A stretch of DNA of 64,000 nucleotides from Bacteroidota bacterium (GCA_013376995.1 JACAAZ010000005.1:124001-188000); one strand, 5' to 3'. Counted from the stretch's first letter, positions 45,863 to 55,603 are shown. The notes: generated by a model from the sequence alone, not told the origin. A program made the numbers and translations.

Positions 45863-47179
45863 ATGGCAAACCTACCAGAATCAAATCATCGACTCATTTC
45901 GAAAGGCTTGCTGCTTCCTTTTATCCTGGTTACAGCTTTATTTTTCCTATGGGGTATACCTAACAACCTGAACGATGTGCTTATCAAGCAGTTTATGAAA
46001 TCGTTCGAGCTGTCACGTTTCCAGGCGGGTTTGATTCAATCAGCTTTTTATATGGGGTACTTCATCCTAGCTATGCCAGCGGCATTGGTGATGAAGAAAT
46101 ACGGCTATAAAACAGGCCTGGTTTGCGGATTACTTTTATACAGTATTGGCTGTTTGCTTTTCTGGCCGGCAGCTGTTGTTGGCAAGTATGAAGTCTTTCT
46201 CCTTGCTTTGTTTGTAATTGCTTCAGGACTGGCATTTCTTGAAACAGGGGCAAATCCTTTTATCACACTCCTGGGCGATCCGGGTTCTTCTGAAAGGAGG
46301 CTTAATTTTTCCCAGGCATTCAATCCAATAGGATCTATAACCGGTGTGCTGATTGGGACACTATTCATTTTCTCCGGAATAGAACACGATTCTGCAAGGA
46401 TTGCGACTATGAAACTTAGCGGTGAGTACCTGACATACCTGCATCATGAAACCATGCGAGTGGTAACACCTTATCTTGTGCTTGCTGCTGTTACAATACT
46501 TATGGCCCTGTTGATCATGCTGGTGCATTTTCCACGAATTGAAGAGGGAAGGGATGACCGGGCACATCCAGGCCCTCAGAAATTCAGCGCTTTATTCAGG
46601 TTCCCACATTTTGTTAAAGGTGTTGTTGCCCAATTCTTTTATGTAGGAGCACAGGTAGGGACCTGGAGTTATTTCATCCAGTATGTACAGGATTATACAG
46701 GGCAAAATGAGAAAATTGCCGGCTATTTTCTAACAGGAACTTTGGTTGCCTTTATGCTTGGCAGATTCTCCGCTACATTTTTGATGAGGTTTATCAAACC
46801 AAGCAAGCTTATGGGAATTTACAGCCTGACTAATATTCTTCTTGTAGGGTTGGCTATCCTTTTACCCGGATGGATCGGAGTATGGTCAATATTTTTGACA
46901 AGTTTTTTCATGTCGTTGATGTTCCCAACCATCTTTGCATTGGGATTAAAAGGACTTGGACCTTACACCAAGATAGGCGGGTCAATGATTGTTATGGCAA
47001 TCATCGGAGGAGCATTCTGGACCCCGGTTATGGGACTTATAGCTGAGTCAATGAAGAGTATGGCAATTGCTATGATGATCCCTTTGTGTGGTTATATCTA
47101 TATTTCATGGTATGCATTTTCAGGTTGCAAACCTGGCGGTAATCTTTACCATTCAGATATAAAAACATCGAATATATAA
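45863..47179 (+). CDS. MFS sugar:H+ symporter of the FucP/GluP family
   Basis: A 438-residue inner-membrane transporter with about 12 helices. LFFLWGIPNNLNDVLIKQF, FYMGYFILAMPAAL, FLETGANPFITLLGDP and NFSQAFNPIGSITG are hallmarks of the L-fucose and glucose/galactose permease branch. The transported sugar cannot be fixed from sequence; fucose, glucose and galactose are all seen in the family. The position next to the glycan-binding proteins suggests uptake of sugars released from a polysaccharide, but it has its own promoter and is cut off by the terminator before it. Confidence 0.9.
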   Translation: MANLPESNHRLISKGLLLPFILVTALFFLWGIPNNLNDVLIKQFMKSFELSRFQAGLIQSAFYMGYFILAMPAALVMKKYGYKTGLVCGLLLYSIGCLLFWPAAVVGKYEVFLLALFVIASGLAFLETGANPFITLLGDPGSSERRLNFSQAFNPIGSITGVLIGTLFIFSGIEHDSARIATMKLSGEYLTYLHHETMRVVTPYLVLAAVTILMALLIMLVHFPRIEEGRDDRAHPGPQKFSALFRFPHFVKGVVAQFFYVGAQVGTWSYFIQYVQDYTGQNEKIAGYFLTGTLVAFMLGRFSATFLMRFIKPSKLMGIYSLTNILLVGLAILLPGWIGVWSIFLTSFFMSLMFPTIFALGLKGLGPYTKIGGSMIVMAIIGGAFWTPVMGLIAESMKSMAIAMMIPLCGYIYISWYAFSGCKPGGNLYHSDIKTSNI

Positions 47180-47201
47180 TAATATGTCAGTGTAAATGGA
47201 T

Positions 47202-47209
47202 TAAATTTG
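47202..47209 (+). promoter_or_regulatory. TAnnTTTG -7 box of the acyl-CoA synthetase gene
   Basis: TAAATTTG lies 43 bp before the ATG at 47252, a perfect -7 match without a clear -33. Confidence 0.45.
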
Positions 47210-47251
47210 TTTACAGATAAACTCTCATCCTATCTTCTCAGCTAAAATTAA

Positions 47252-48898
47252 ATGTTACAGGAAAATTTCGTTGAATACATCCAGGATAGTATTCGTAAAA
47301 ATTGGGATACGGATGCATTAGCTGATTACAAAGGAGAATCCTTCACTTACGGAGAGGTAGCTTACCAGATTTGCAGGATTCATGGCTTCCTGAAAGAGGC
47401 AGGAGTTGGGAAACAGGACAAGATAGCCCTGGTTGGTAAAAACTCTTCCCGCTGGGGGATCCTTTACTTATCCATTACATCATACGGGGCTGTAGTTGTT
47501 CCTGTTCTTCCTGAATTCAAACCTGCTGATACACACCAGATTATTAACCATTCAGATGCCAGGGTTATTTTTGCGGATGAGCCGGTTTTTCAAAAACTTG
47601 ATCCTGCGCTAATGCACGAAGTAATGTGCATACTTTCGATCACTGATTTCCAGTTGCTCTACTCAAGGTCGGATGAGATATCGGCTGAGGCAAAAAACTT
47701 CTTTTCAGCTGGTTTGAAAAGTGAAATGCAGGTTACAAGGGAAGGATTTAGCTTGCCAAAAGTAGATAATGATAAATTGGCTGTAATCAGCTACACTTCA
47801 GGTACTTCTGGTTTTATTAAGGGTGTGATGCTTGAACATAACAGTCTTTCAGCAAATATACGGTATGCTCACCGAAATATGCCCCTGAATGCAGGAGATC
47901 AGATAGTATCATTCCTGCCTTTAGCCCATGCCTTCGGTTGTGCCTTTGAGTTCCTGTTTCCTTTCACTTTGGGATGTAAAGTAACTATACTAACCAAGAC
48001 ACCTACACCTCAGATTATTATGGGTGCCTTCCAGGAGATCCGACCGGCTTTGATATTGTCAGTTCCATTAGTTATTGAAAAAATCTTCAAAAAACAACTA
48101 ATTCCTGTCATTGGTAAGTTCTACATGCGGGCTCTTCTCCATATTCCAATTGTAAATCGAGTGCTTTTAAAAAAGATTCGGGAGAAACTGGTAACGGTTT
48201 TTGGTGGTAATTTCAGGGAGATCGTTGTTGGCGGAGCTCCCTTCAATCTTGAAGCGGAAATGTTTTTCAGGAAGTTGAAATTTCCATTCACTGTCGGTTA
48301 TGGAATGACCGAATGTGGTCCTTTGATCTCATATGTAAGTTGGAATAAACTTAAAATTGGATCTTCAGGAATTGCAGTTGATACACTTGAAATGAAGATC
48401 AATTCCGCTAATCCTGCCAGGATACCGGGTGAGATACTGGTGAGAGGGGAAAATGTAATGAGGGGATATTATAAAAATGAAGACTTGACCCGGGAGATGA
48501 TCGATGAAGAAGGGTGGTTGCATACAGGTGATCTGGGACTGATGGATAAGCAGGGCAATCTTTTCATTAAGGGCAGGAGCAAGAGTATGATCCTCGGGGC
48601 TAGCGGTAAGAATATTTACCCTGATGAAATTGAATCTCTGCTGAATAACCAGTTCGCGGTAAGTGAATCGTTGATCGTGCAACGGAATGGAAAATTGGTT
48701 GCTTTGATTTATCCAGATCCGGAGACTATCGAGAAACATAACATTACTCCTGAGATGCTGAAAAAGCTCTTTGAGCGCCACATAAAAGTGGTGAATCACC
48801 GCTTTCCAAAGTATATGAGTATATCCGGTATTGATATACAGGCTGCAGAATTCATCAAGACTCCTAAGCGAAGTATCAAGAGGTACTTATACCATTGA
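47252..48898 (+). CDS. AMP-binding (long-chain fatty-acid-CoA ligase-like) protein
   Basis: A 548-residue ANL-superfamily adenylating enzyme. The AMP/phosphate loop is YTSGTSGFIKGVML (a variant of the usual Thr-Gly-Lys pattern), followed by LPLAHAFGCAFE, GYGMTECGPL and HTGDLGLMDKQGNLFIKGRSKSMIL, with the C-terminal Lys region KTPKRSIKRYLY. This is closest to long-chain acyl-CoA synthetases, which activate fatty acids to acyl-CoA. The chain-length specificity is not assignable. It stands alone, with its own box upstream. Confidence 0.9.
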   Translation: MLQENFVEYIQDSIRKNWDTDALADYKGESFTYGEVAYQICRIHGFLKEAGVGKQDKIALVGKNSSRWGILYLSITSYGAVVVPVLPEFKPADTHQIINHSDARVIFADEPVFQKLDPALMHEVMCILSITDFQLLYSRSDEISAEAKNFFSAGLKSEMQVTREGFSLPKVDNDKLAVISYTSGTSGFIKGVMLEHNSLSANIRYAHRNMPLNAGDQIVSFLPLAHAFGCAFEFLFPFTLGCKVTILTKTPTPQIIMGAFQEIRPALILSVPLVIEKIFKKQLIPVIGKFYMRALLHIPIVNRVLLKKIREKLVTVFGGNFREIVVGGAPFNLEAEMFFRKLKFPFTVGYGMTECGPLISYVSWNKLKIGSSGIAVDTLEMKINSANPARIPGEILVRGENVMRGYYKNEDLTREMIDEEGWLHTGDLGLMDKQGNLFIKGRSKSMILGASGKNIYPDEIESLLNNQFAVSESLIVQRNGKLVALIYPDPETIEKHNITPEMLKKLFERHIKVVNHRFPKYMSISGIDIQAAEFIKTPKRSIKRYLYH

Positions 48899-48954
48899 TT
48901 TTCCGACATTTTATTTTTCTGATTGATCAACTCGATTTAATTCAGTCATTTGCC

Positions 48955-48985
48955 CTTGTGCTAATGAGGTGAATTACTACTTTTG
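48955..48985 (+). promoter_or_regulatory. Promoter of ftcD
   Basis: CTTG (48955-48958) and TACTTTTG (48978-48985) are separated by 19 bp, which is good Bacteroidetes spacing. The ATG is at 49037. Confidence 0.55.
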
Positions 48986-49036
48986 CACCTTAATTGTCAA
49001 CCTAATTATTCCTAAGTAACAGAATAACAAGTTAAT

Positions 49037-50731
49037 ATGAAACAGCTTATCGAATGTGTGCCCAATTTCAGTGAAGGCCGGAACATGGCTATTATCAAAC
49101 AGATCACTGACCAGGTAGAATCCGTTGAAGGAGTCCGTTTACTGGATGTAGACCCCGGGGCTGCAACCAACCGCACGGTTGTAACATTTGTTGGTGAACC
49201 TGAAGCCGTTCTTGAGGCAGCATTTCAGGCTGTTAAAAAGGCCGCCGAAGTGATCGATATGCGCTACCATAAAGGCGAACACCCGCGATTCGGTGCGACC
49301 GATGTATGTCCTTTGGTGCCAATTGCCGGAATTACCATGGAAGAAGTTGCTGCTTATGCCCGAAAGCTTGCGGAACGCATTGGAAAGGAGTTGGGTATTC
49401 CTATCTATTGTTATGAAAATGCTGCATTTACAAATGAAAGAAGGAACCTTGCAAATAACCGTTCAGGCGAATATGAAGGCTTGCCGAAGAAATTGGCCGA
49501 TCCTCACTGGAAACCTGATTTCGGGCCAGCTGAATTCAATGAGAGGGTTGCTACTACAGGAGCTACAGCTGTTGGAGCCCGTGATTTCCTGGTAGCCTAT
49601 AATGTAAACCTCAATACTACATCCACCCGCCGTGCAAATGCCGTAGCTTTTGATATACGCGAAAAAGGAAGGCCCGTTAGGGAAGGAAATCCCGTTACAG
49701 GTAAGATCAAGAAGGATGAAAATGGTAAAGAAATCTGGACACCAGGTTCATTGAAGGCATGCAAGGCAATAGGCTGGTTTATTGAGGAGTACGGAATTGC
49801 GCAGGTATCCATCAACCTTACCAACATCAGCATAACCCCCGTGCATATTGCATTTGAAGAAGCCTGTCAGAAAGCCCTTGATAGAGGAATGCGCGTTACA
49901 GGGTCAGAGCTCGTTGGACTTATTCCTCTGCAGGCTTTGCTGGATGCAGGAAAATTCTTCCTGGCAAAGCAACAGCGCTCACTGGGAGTTTCAGAAGAAG
50001 AACTCATAAAAATTGCAGTGAAATCTCTTGGGTTGGATGACCTGAAGCCATTCAATCCGAAAGAGAAAATCATAGAATATCTGTTAAGCAACCCGGGTGA
50101 TAAAAAACTTGTTAGTCTCTCTGTTGAAGGATTTGCTAATGAAACCGCTTCGGAATCCCCCGCTCCTGGTGGAGGCTCTGTATCAGCAGCTATGGGCGCT
50201 TTTGGAGTTTCCCTGGCAACTATGGTAGCCAACTTATCCAGCCACAAGGCAGGTTGGGATGAACGTTGGGAGGAATTCAGCGCATGGGCTGAAAAAGGCC
50301 AGAAACTGAAAGATGAACTCCTTTACCTTGTGGACGAAGATACCCGGGCATTTAACAAGATCATGGATGCTTTTGGATTACCTAAGGGAAATGATGATGA
50401 AAAAGCTGCCCGTGACTTGGCTATACAGGAGGCTACTAAGTATGCTATCGAAATTCCTTTCAAGGTAATGAAATGTTCCCTGGAAAGCATGGGAATAATC
50501 AAAGCAATGGCAGAAATTGGAAATCCCAATTCAGTCAGTGATGCCGGAGTTGGTGCACTTGCAGCAAGATCTGCTGTAATGGGAGCTTACCTGAATGTTA
50601 AGATCAATGCTTCCGGGCTTAAAGACCAGGATTTCCTCAATAAGATTATGAGTGAATCAGACGAAATAGAGAAAAAAGTTATTTCTGCAGAACAGGAAAT
50701 ACTGCAGCTGGTAAATTCAAAGATTAAATAG
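49037..50731 (+). CDS. ftcD: Bifunctional glutamate formimidoyltransferase/formimidoyltetrahydrofolate cyclodeaminase
   Basis: A 564-residue fusion of the two enzymes that complete histidine breakdown. Residues about 1-330 are the formimidoyltransferase: LIECVPNFSEGRN, LLDVDPGAATNRTVV, HKGEHPRFGATDVCPLVPI. It moves the formimidoyl group from formiminoglutamate to tetrahydrofolate. Residues about 360-560 are the cyclodeaminase (SPAPGGGSVSAAMGAF, SVSDAGVGALAAR), which releases ammonia to give methenyl-THF. It has the same two-domain plan as the mammalian enzyme (541 residues). It works downstream of HutI. Confidence 0.96.
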   Translation: MKQLIECVPNFSEGRNMAIIKQITDQVESVEGVRLLDVDPGAATNRTVVTFVGEPEAVLEAAFQAVKKAAEVIDMRYHKGEHPRFGATDVCPLVPIAGITMEEVAAYARKLAERIGKELGIPIYCYENAAFTNERRNLANNRSGEYEGLPKKLADPHWKPDFGPAEFNERVATTGATAVGARDFLVAYNVNLNTTSTRRANAVAFDIREKGRPVREGNPVTGKIKKDENGKEIWTPGSLKACKAIGWFIEEYGIAQVSINLTNISITPVHIAFEEACQKALDRGMRVTGSELVGLIPLQALLDAGKFFLAKQQRSLGVSEEELIKIAVKSLGLDDLKPFNPKEKIIEYLLSNPGDKKLVSLSVEGFANETASESPAPGGGSVSAAMGAFGVSLATMVANLSSHKAGWDERWEEFSAWAEKGQKLKDELLYLVDEDTRAFNKIMDAFGLPKGNDDEKAARDLAIQEATKYAIEIPFKVMKCSLESMGIIKAMAEIGNPNSVSDAGVGALAARSAVMGAYLNVKINASGLKDQDFLNKIMSESDEIEKKVISAEQEILQLVNSKIK

Positions 50732-50734
50732 CTT

Positions 50735-51748
50735 TTACCTGGGATCTGAGGTCAGTTGATGACTTTGGGGGTATGGTATTACCGGAGCACTGGCTGAATT
50801 CAGCAGTGCTATGTCAGATGCTGCTATCATCAAACCACTGGCAGACAAGTTCTCCAGTAATTGTTTCTTGTTCCTGGCGCCAACAATTACAGAAGTAACT
50901 GCCGGTTGGTGGAGGAGCCATCCTAATGCAAGTTGTGACACGGATTTTTCCATTCGTCCCGCAACTACATCAAGGGCATCCAGGATCTGATACCCTTTTT
51001 CTTCATCCAATGCCCAAAATTTAAGGCTGTAAGCATCTTTGTGACTTCTCCTGGCATTTGCCGGGCCATCGCTTTCCCTTCGGAATTTGCCGGTGAAAAA
51101 TCCTCCTGATAATGGGCTCCAGCATAAAATTCCAAGGTGCTGGTCAAGGCATAAAGGAACCAGTTCATGCTCAATATCCCTTACGCCGATTGAATAATAG
51201 AGTTGGGTGGTAATGAATTTTTCGAGGCCCAGTTTCTCTGAGATGGCTAATGCTTTCATGGTGTGCCAGGCTGAAAGGTTGGAACAACCAATATACCGAA
51301 CTTTACCGCTGCTAAGAAGTTCATCAAGTGCACGGAGAGTCTCTTCCAGGGGAGTTCCCTTGTCATATCCGTGGATCTGGTAAAGATCGATATGGTCTGT
51401 TCCAAGCCGCTTCAGACTTGCCTCACAGCTCTCAATAATATGATACCTTGATAGACCTGTGTTATTAACACCTTTGTCCATCGGGAACCTGACCTTAGTT
51501 GCAAGGATTGCTTCATTCCTTCGTTTTCCAAGTGCCTTTCCAAGGATTTCCTCAGAGATACCGTTAGAATAAACATCTGCAGTGTCGAAGAAATTAATAC
51601 CATTATCCAGCGCAACTTCAACAATCTCATTGGCTTCATGCTGATCAACAGAACCGATTTCAGACTGTTTGCCGCCATTGAAAGTCATTACGCCGAGGCA
51701 AATTTCAGAGACTTTGAGTCCTGAATTTCCTAAATACCTGTATTTCAA
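50735..51748 (-). CDS. Aldo/keto reductase
   Basis: A 337-residue NAD(P)H-dependent oxidoreductase of the TIM-barrel AKR type. The catalytic set includes Asp and Tyr in FFDTADVYSNG, Lys in LATKVRFP and His in LYQIHGYD. LALGWLLHQPAVTSVIVGARNKKQL is the usual cofactor-binding end. It resembles the YajO/Tas branch. The substrate is unknown. The gene converges on ftcD with only 3 bp between stops. A near-consensus box (TAATTTCG on the minus strand, 51778-51785) lies upstream. Confidence 0.9.
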   Translation of the reverse strand: MKYRYLGNSGLKVSEICLGVMTFNGGKQSEIGSVDQHEANEIVEVALDNGINFFDTADVYSNGISEEILGKALGKRRNEAILATKVRFPMDKGVNNTGLSRYHIIESCEASLKRLGTDHIDLYQIHGYDKGTPLEETLRALDELLSSGKVRYIGCSNLSAWHTMKALAISEKLGLEKFITTQLYYSIGVRDIEHELVPLCLDQHLGILCWSPLSGGFFTGKFRRESDGPANARRSHKDAYSLKFWALDEEKGYQILDALDVVAGRMEKSVSQLALGWLLHQPAVTSVIVGARNKKQLLENLSASGLMIAASDIALLNSASAPVIPYPQSHQLTSDPR

Positions 51749-52100
51749 TTTATCTCAATTTTATGTGAATTACTATTCGAAATTAAGAAGCCATTCTAGC
51801 TCCACTTCCATTTTAAGGAATGTTGTATAAAAGTAAGCTAATTAGGGATAAAATTGTTCAATTGGCAGTCAAGTGGCGATTTGCTCTAATTAAACTGTTC
51901 AATATACCGATAATGTTAAACCTAGGTTGAATATGATGATGATGAAGGCTATACTTATGTTTATCCTGGGCTGAAAATAGGATAGCATTTTTGGCAAGAT
52001 TCATCATTTAATGATTTTTCCTTTACTACCTTTGTTTGCTGCACATCAATCATCAGGCATATCATTGCCTTTTCATGCTTTTGAAGTGAATTTTCTTTGT
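51749..52100. other. Divergent promoter region between the reductase and aspA
   Basis: 352 bp, AT-rich. It holds the near-consensus minus-strand box 51778-51785, the short palindrome AACCTAGGTT (51919-51928) and the aspA box at 52027-52034. No gene is supported. An open frame that would extend aspA upstream begins in this region but precedes its promoter box. Confidence 0.5.
52027..52034 (+). promoter_or_regulatory. TAnnTTTG -7 box of the aspA-hydF pair
   Basis: TACCTTTG lies 66 bp before the ATG at 52101, downstream of the longest possible start at 52011. Confidence 0.5.
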
Positions 52101-53561
52101 ATGACAAATAAACTGAAAGAAAGAGAGGAAAAGGATTCACTGGGTACCCTGATGGTGCCATCTGATGCTTATTACGGAATTCATTCCCTGAGGGCAAAAC
52201 TGAATTTTCCTGATCAAACACGATTTCACAAGGAATGGTACCAGTCACTGGGAACGGTGAAACTGGCCTGCTATATTACAGCGAAAAGTTTCAGGAAGGC
52301 AGTCCTTGAAAAGCATTCAGAAAAGCAATTAGCTTTTTCATTGCTTCCTGAAGAGGTTTTGGATGCCCTGGTTGAGGCGGCAACAAAGGTTTCGGATGGG
52401 CAGTATTTTGATGAATTCATAGTGCCAGCCATCAGCGGGGGTGCCGGAACTTCCATCAATATGAATATCAACGAGATCATTGCAAATGTAGCGCTTGAAT
52501 CACTCGGAAAATCCAAAGGAGAGTATTCATTCATTGATCCGATTGAATCTGCCAATATATATCAATCAACAAACGATGTAATCCCTACCTCCCTGAAAGT
52601 GGCTATTATTAAGTTACTTACTGAACTGGAGGAAGAGATAAACTTTCTCAGGCAAGAGATTGAAAAATGCGAAAGCGCATCCAGGAATGAATTGCGTATA
52701 GCTTATACCCAGATGCAGGAGGCAGTGCCTTCTTCTCTTGGAATGCTTTTCAGTACTTACAGTGAAGCCTTGTCCCGTGACTGGTGGAGAGTCTCCAAAT
52801 GTTTTGAACGCATAAAGGTTGTTAATCTTGGTGGCAGCGCTATCGGTACAGGTATAGGTGTTCCGAGGTTTTTCATCATGGAAGTGCTTCCTGCCCTACA
52901 ACGGCTTACCAATCAACCTATTACCAGGAGTGAAAATCTTTCAGATGCTACCAATAACCTGGATTCTTTTGTTGAGGTCCATGCCATCATGAAATCGCAT
53001 GCGGTTAATCTTGAAAAAATGGTTTCGGACCTTAGGCTGCTTGCATCAGATGTTGCCGGTTCGCGGACCATCAGCATTCCGCAGCAACAGGTTGGTAGTT
53101 CCATCATGCCGGGAAAAGTGAACCCGGTAATCCCTGAATACGTTGTAAGTGTCGCTCACAAAGTCTACAGCAATGATATGCTGGTGAGTTCTCTCTGTGC
53201 CCAGGGGTGCCTGGACCTCAATGCTTATTTGCCTGTCATAGGTCATGCCATTCTTGAAAGCCTTAAGTTGCTTATCTCTTCGAACAGGACATTACATATG
53301 AACATGATTTCCGGTATCCGCATTAATCAAGGCGCAGGAAATGAACAGTTATTCAGAAGTCCTGCCATAACCACTGCGTTAAGCCCATTTGTTGGCTACA
53401 ACAAGGCTGCCTTGATCGCTAAGGAAATGAAAAGCTCAGGAATAGATGTTTTTGAAGCAAATCGTAAGCTTAAGATCATGGATGAGACGAAGCTGGTAAA
53501 TGCCCTGAAGCCCGAAAACCTGCTGAAGACGGGTTTTTCCCTGAATGATATTTTGGATTGA
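52101..53561 (+). CDS. aspA: Aspartate ammonia-lyase
   Basis: Reversibly converts L-aspartate to fumarate and ammonia. It is a 486-residue member of the fumarase/aspartase superfamily. The substrate loop signature is GSSIMPGKVNPVIPE. Other landmarks are DSLGTLMVPSDAYYGIHSLRA near the start, QSTNDVIPTSLKVAI, TQMQEAVPSSLG and GGSAIGTGIG. The last is shared with fumarases, but the opening and spacing favour aspartase. The long 5' extension is rejected because a promoter box lies within it. hydF follows after 26 bp, so the two are an operon. Confidence 0.9.
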   Translation: MTNKLKEREEKDSLGTLMVPSDAYYGIHSLRAKLNFPDQTRFHKEWYQSLGTVKLACYITAKSFRKAVLEKHSEKQLAFSLLPEEVLDALVEAATKVSDGQYFDEFIVPAISGGAGTSINMNINEIIANVALESLGKSKGEYSFIDPIESANIYQSTNDVIPTSLKVAIIKLLTELEEEINFLRQEIEKCESASRNELRIAYTQMQEAVPSSLGMLFSTYSEALSRDWWRVSKCFERIKVVNLGGSAIGTGIGVPRFFIMEVLPALQRLTNQPITRSENLSDATNNLDSFVEVHAIMKSHAVNLEKMVSDLRLLASDVAGSRTISIPQQQVGSSIMPGKVNPVIPEYVVSVAHKVYSNDMLVSSLCAQGCLDLNAYLPVIGHAILESLKLLISSNRTLHMNMISGIRINQGAGNEQLFRSPAITTALSPFVGYNKAALIAKEMKSSGIDVFEANRKLKIMDETKLVNALKPENLLKTGFSLNDILD

Positions 53562-53587
53562 ACTTGCAATCAATAACTTACTCACAG

Positions 53588-54817
53588 ATGTCAAAAGGTA
53601 AAGCATCCACCCCGCATATTGGTGTATTTGGCAGGAGGAACAACGGTAAAAGTTCATTACTGAATGCCTTTGCCGGTCAGGAAATTTCCATTGTGTCAGA
53701 AGTTGCCGGTACTACCACTGATCCTGTGAAAAAGACCATAGAGATAGGAGGGCTTGGGCCTGTTATTTTTATTGATACTGCCGGAATTGACGATATCGGC
53801 GACCTGGGTGAAAAACGGGTTGCCAGGACCCAGGAGATCATCAAATCTATCGATCTTGCCATTCTTATCATTACCCGTAATACTTTCGGGGAATTCGAAA
53901 AGAACCTGGTTGCTGATTTCCGGGAGTTTGATATACCTTTCTTTGTTGTTCACAACAAATCTGACCTGGCAGCTATTTACCCTGAAACCAGGCGGCTGAT
54001 CCAGGCTTCCTATCAGACTGATGTTGCGGATTGCAGCGTGGCCAATTCTTCCGGAATACCTCGCTTACTCGAGCTCATAAAGAAATACATGCCGGAAACA
54101 GCCTGGCGGCCGGTCACATTGGTTGGTGATCTCATTTCCTATGGTGATACAGTTCTCCTGATCACGCCAATTGATATTGAAGCTCCTGAAGGAAGGCTGA
54201 TACTGCCCCAGGTACAGGTAATCCGCGATGTGCTTGATAATGATGGAATTGTTGTGATTTGCAAGGAAAGAGAGATTGATACCTACATACGTAAGATGAA
54301 CCCAAAACCGAAACTGGTTGTTACAGATAGCCAGGTGTTCCTCAAAGCCGATGCATCCATTCCCAAGGATATTCCACTAACAAGTTTCAGCATTATCCTT
54401 GCCCGGCAAAAAGGTGATTTTCAGAATTATCTCAAGGGGACTCCTTACATATCAGAATTGAAAGATGGGGATAAGGTGTTGGTACTTGAATCCTGCAGCC
54501 ATCATGTGTCCTGTGATGATATCGGTAGGGTCAAGATCCCCCGCTGGCTTAGCAATTTTACTGGGAAAAAACTTGAATTTGAAACCGTTGCCGGCCTGAG
54601 TAAAATACCAGGCAGTATTACTGACTATGCCATGGTGATACAGTGCGGAGGGTGCATGATCACGCGGAAGCAATTGATAAACCGCCTGAAACCCGCTATT
54701 GATGCCGGAATTCCGGTTACCAATTATGGAATGGCCATTGCCTACGCACATGGAATTTACAATCGGGCAGTAGCACCTTTCACTCAATTGAATGTTCATT
54801 CTGCTGATTATCTCTGA
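53588..54817 (+). CDS. hydF: [FeFe]-hydrogenase H-cluster maturation GTPase HydF
   Basis: A 409-residue scaffold and carrier for the 2Fe precursor of the hydrogenase H-cluster. An N-terminal GTPase domain (GRRNNGKS, DTAG, NKSD) is followed by a dimerisation region and a C-terminal cluster domain. The cluster ligands are Cys/His in ESCSHH and the CGGC pair, 47 residues after CSH, which fits the HydF signature CxH-x(44-53)-CxxC. The ATG at 53588 (MSKGKAS) was chosen over a TTG at 53558 that overlaps the aspA stop. It lies next to aspA, as in many hydrogenase-maturation operons. hydE, hydG and a hydrogenase are not in this window. Confidence 0.95.
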   Translation: MSKGKASTPHIGVFGRRNNGKSSLLNAFAGQEISIVSEVAGTTTDPVKKTIEIGGLGPVIFIDTAGIDDIGDLGEKRVARTQEIIKSIDLAILIITRNTFGEFEKNLVADFREFDIPFFVVHNKSDLAAIYPETRRLIQASYQTDVADCSVANSSGIPRLLELIKKYMPETAWRPVTLVGDLISYGDTVLLITPIDIEAPEGRLILPQVQVIRDVLDNDGIVVICKEREIDTYIRKMNPKPKLVVTDSQVFLKADASIPKDIPLTSFSIILARQKGDFQNYLKGTPYISELKDGDKVLVLESCSHHVSCDDIGRVKIPRWLSNFTGKKLEFETVAGLSKIPGSITDYAMVIQCGGCMITRKQLINRLKPAIDAGIPVTNYGMAIAYAHGIYNRAVAPFTQLNVHSADYL

Positions 54818-54898
54818 TCACCAATTGAGGTCATGCTGAAAAAACCTAATTTTGATTCCTGTATTTTTAACGCGTTATTATTTCAAAATTGAATACTC

Positions 54899-55600
54899 AT
54901 GGGACTTGAGCCGATCATTCATATTTCAAACGCATCTGTTTTTCAAAAAAATGTATTGATCCTTTCAAATGTCAATCTTAATATTGATAAGGGTGAATTT
55001 GTTTACCTGATCGGGAAAACCGGTTCCGGCAAAAGCAGCCTGTTAAAAACACTTTACTCCGAACTACAGCTTGTTGAAGGAGAAATTGAAGTTGCAGGCT
55101 ATAATCTCAAGGATATCAAGACAAAGGATATTCCTTACCTCAGAAGGAAGTTGGGAATCGTTTTCCAGGATTTCCAATTGCTGAACGACAGGAGTGTTAA
55201 TGACAATCTGCTTTTTGTGATGAAGGCAACTGGATGGAAGGATTCGGATGCCATGCGCCACCGTATGAATGAAGTGCTCGATAAAGTTGGGCTTATTACA
55301 AAAGGATTCAAAATGCCCCATGAACTTTCAGGCGGAGAGCAGCAAAGGGTATGTATTGCCCGTGCCCTGATCAATGATCCTGAACTGATCCTTGCCGATG
55401 AACCTACCGGTAACCTTGACCCTGAAACATCCGAAGGGATTATGCAGCTGTTGATTGATATCAGCCGGACCGGAAGGGCCGTTTTCATGGCCACTCATAA
55501 CTACAGTGTTATCAAAAAGTTCCCGTCAAGAACTGTTAAATGTGAAATGGGGAAAGTGCTGGAGGTAATTACACCTTCAAATATTGTTCTTGAAGAATAA
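54899..55600 (+). CDS. ftsE: Cell-division ABC ATPase FtsE
   Basis: A 233-residue ABC ATP-binding protein. The Walker A motif is [12 protein letters not shown], the Q-loop is in VFQDFQLL, the signature is [15 protein letters not shown], Walker B is LILADEPTG and the switch His is in ATHNYS. The DRSVNDNL segment and short length match FtsE, which with FtsX activates wall hydrolases at the division septum. ftsX is not adjacent here, which is common in Bacteroidetes. Other MacB/LolD-like ATPases look similar, so the name is likely but not certain. Confidence 0.85.
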   Translation: MGLEPIIHISNASVFQKNVLILSNVNLNIDKGEFVYLIGKTGSGKSSLLKTLYSELQLVEGEIEVAGYNLKDIKTKDIPYLRRKLGIVFQDFQLLNDRSVNDNLLFVMKATGWKDSDAMRHRMNEVLDKVGLITKGFKMPHELSGGEQQRVCIARALINDPELILADEPTGNLDPETSEGIMQLLIDISRTGRAVFMATHNYSVIKKFPSRTVKCEMGKVLEVITPSNIVLEE

Positions 55601-55603
55601 ATC

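Noticed and set aside
53558-53587. TTG start for hydF overlapping the aspA stop codon
   Set aside because: The ATG at 53588 (MSKGKAS) matches the usual HydF beginning, and the extra ten residues have no family support.
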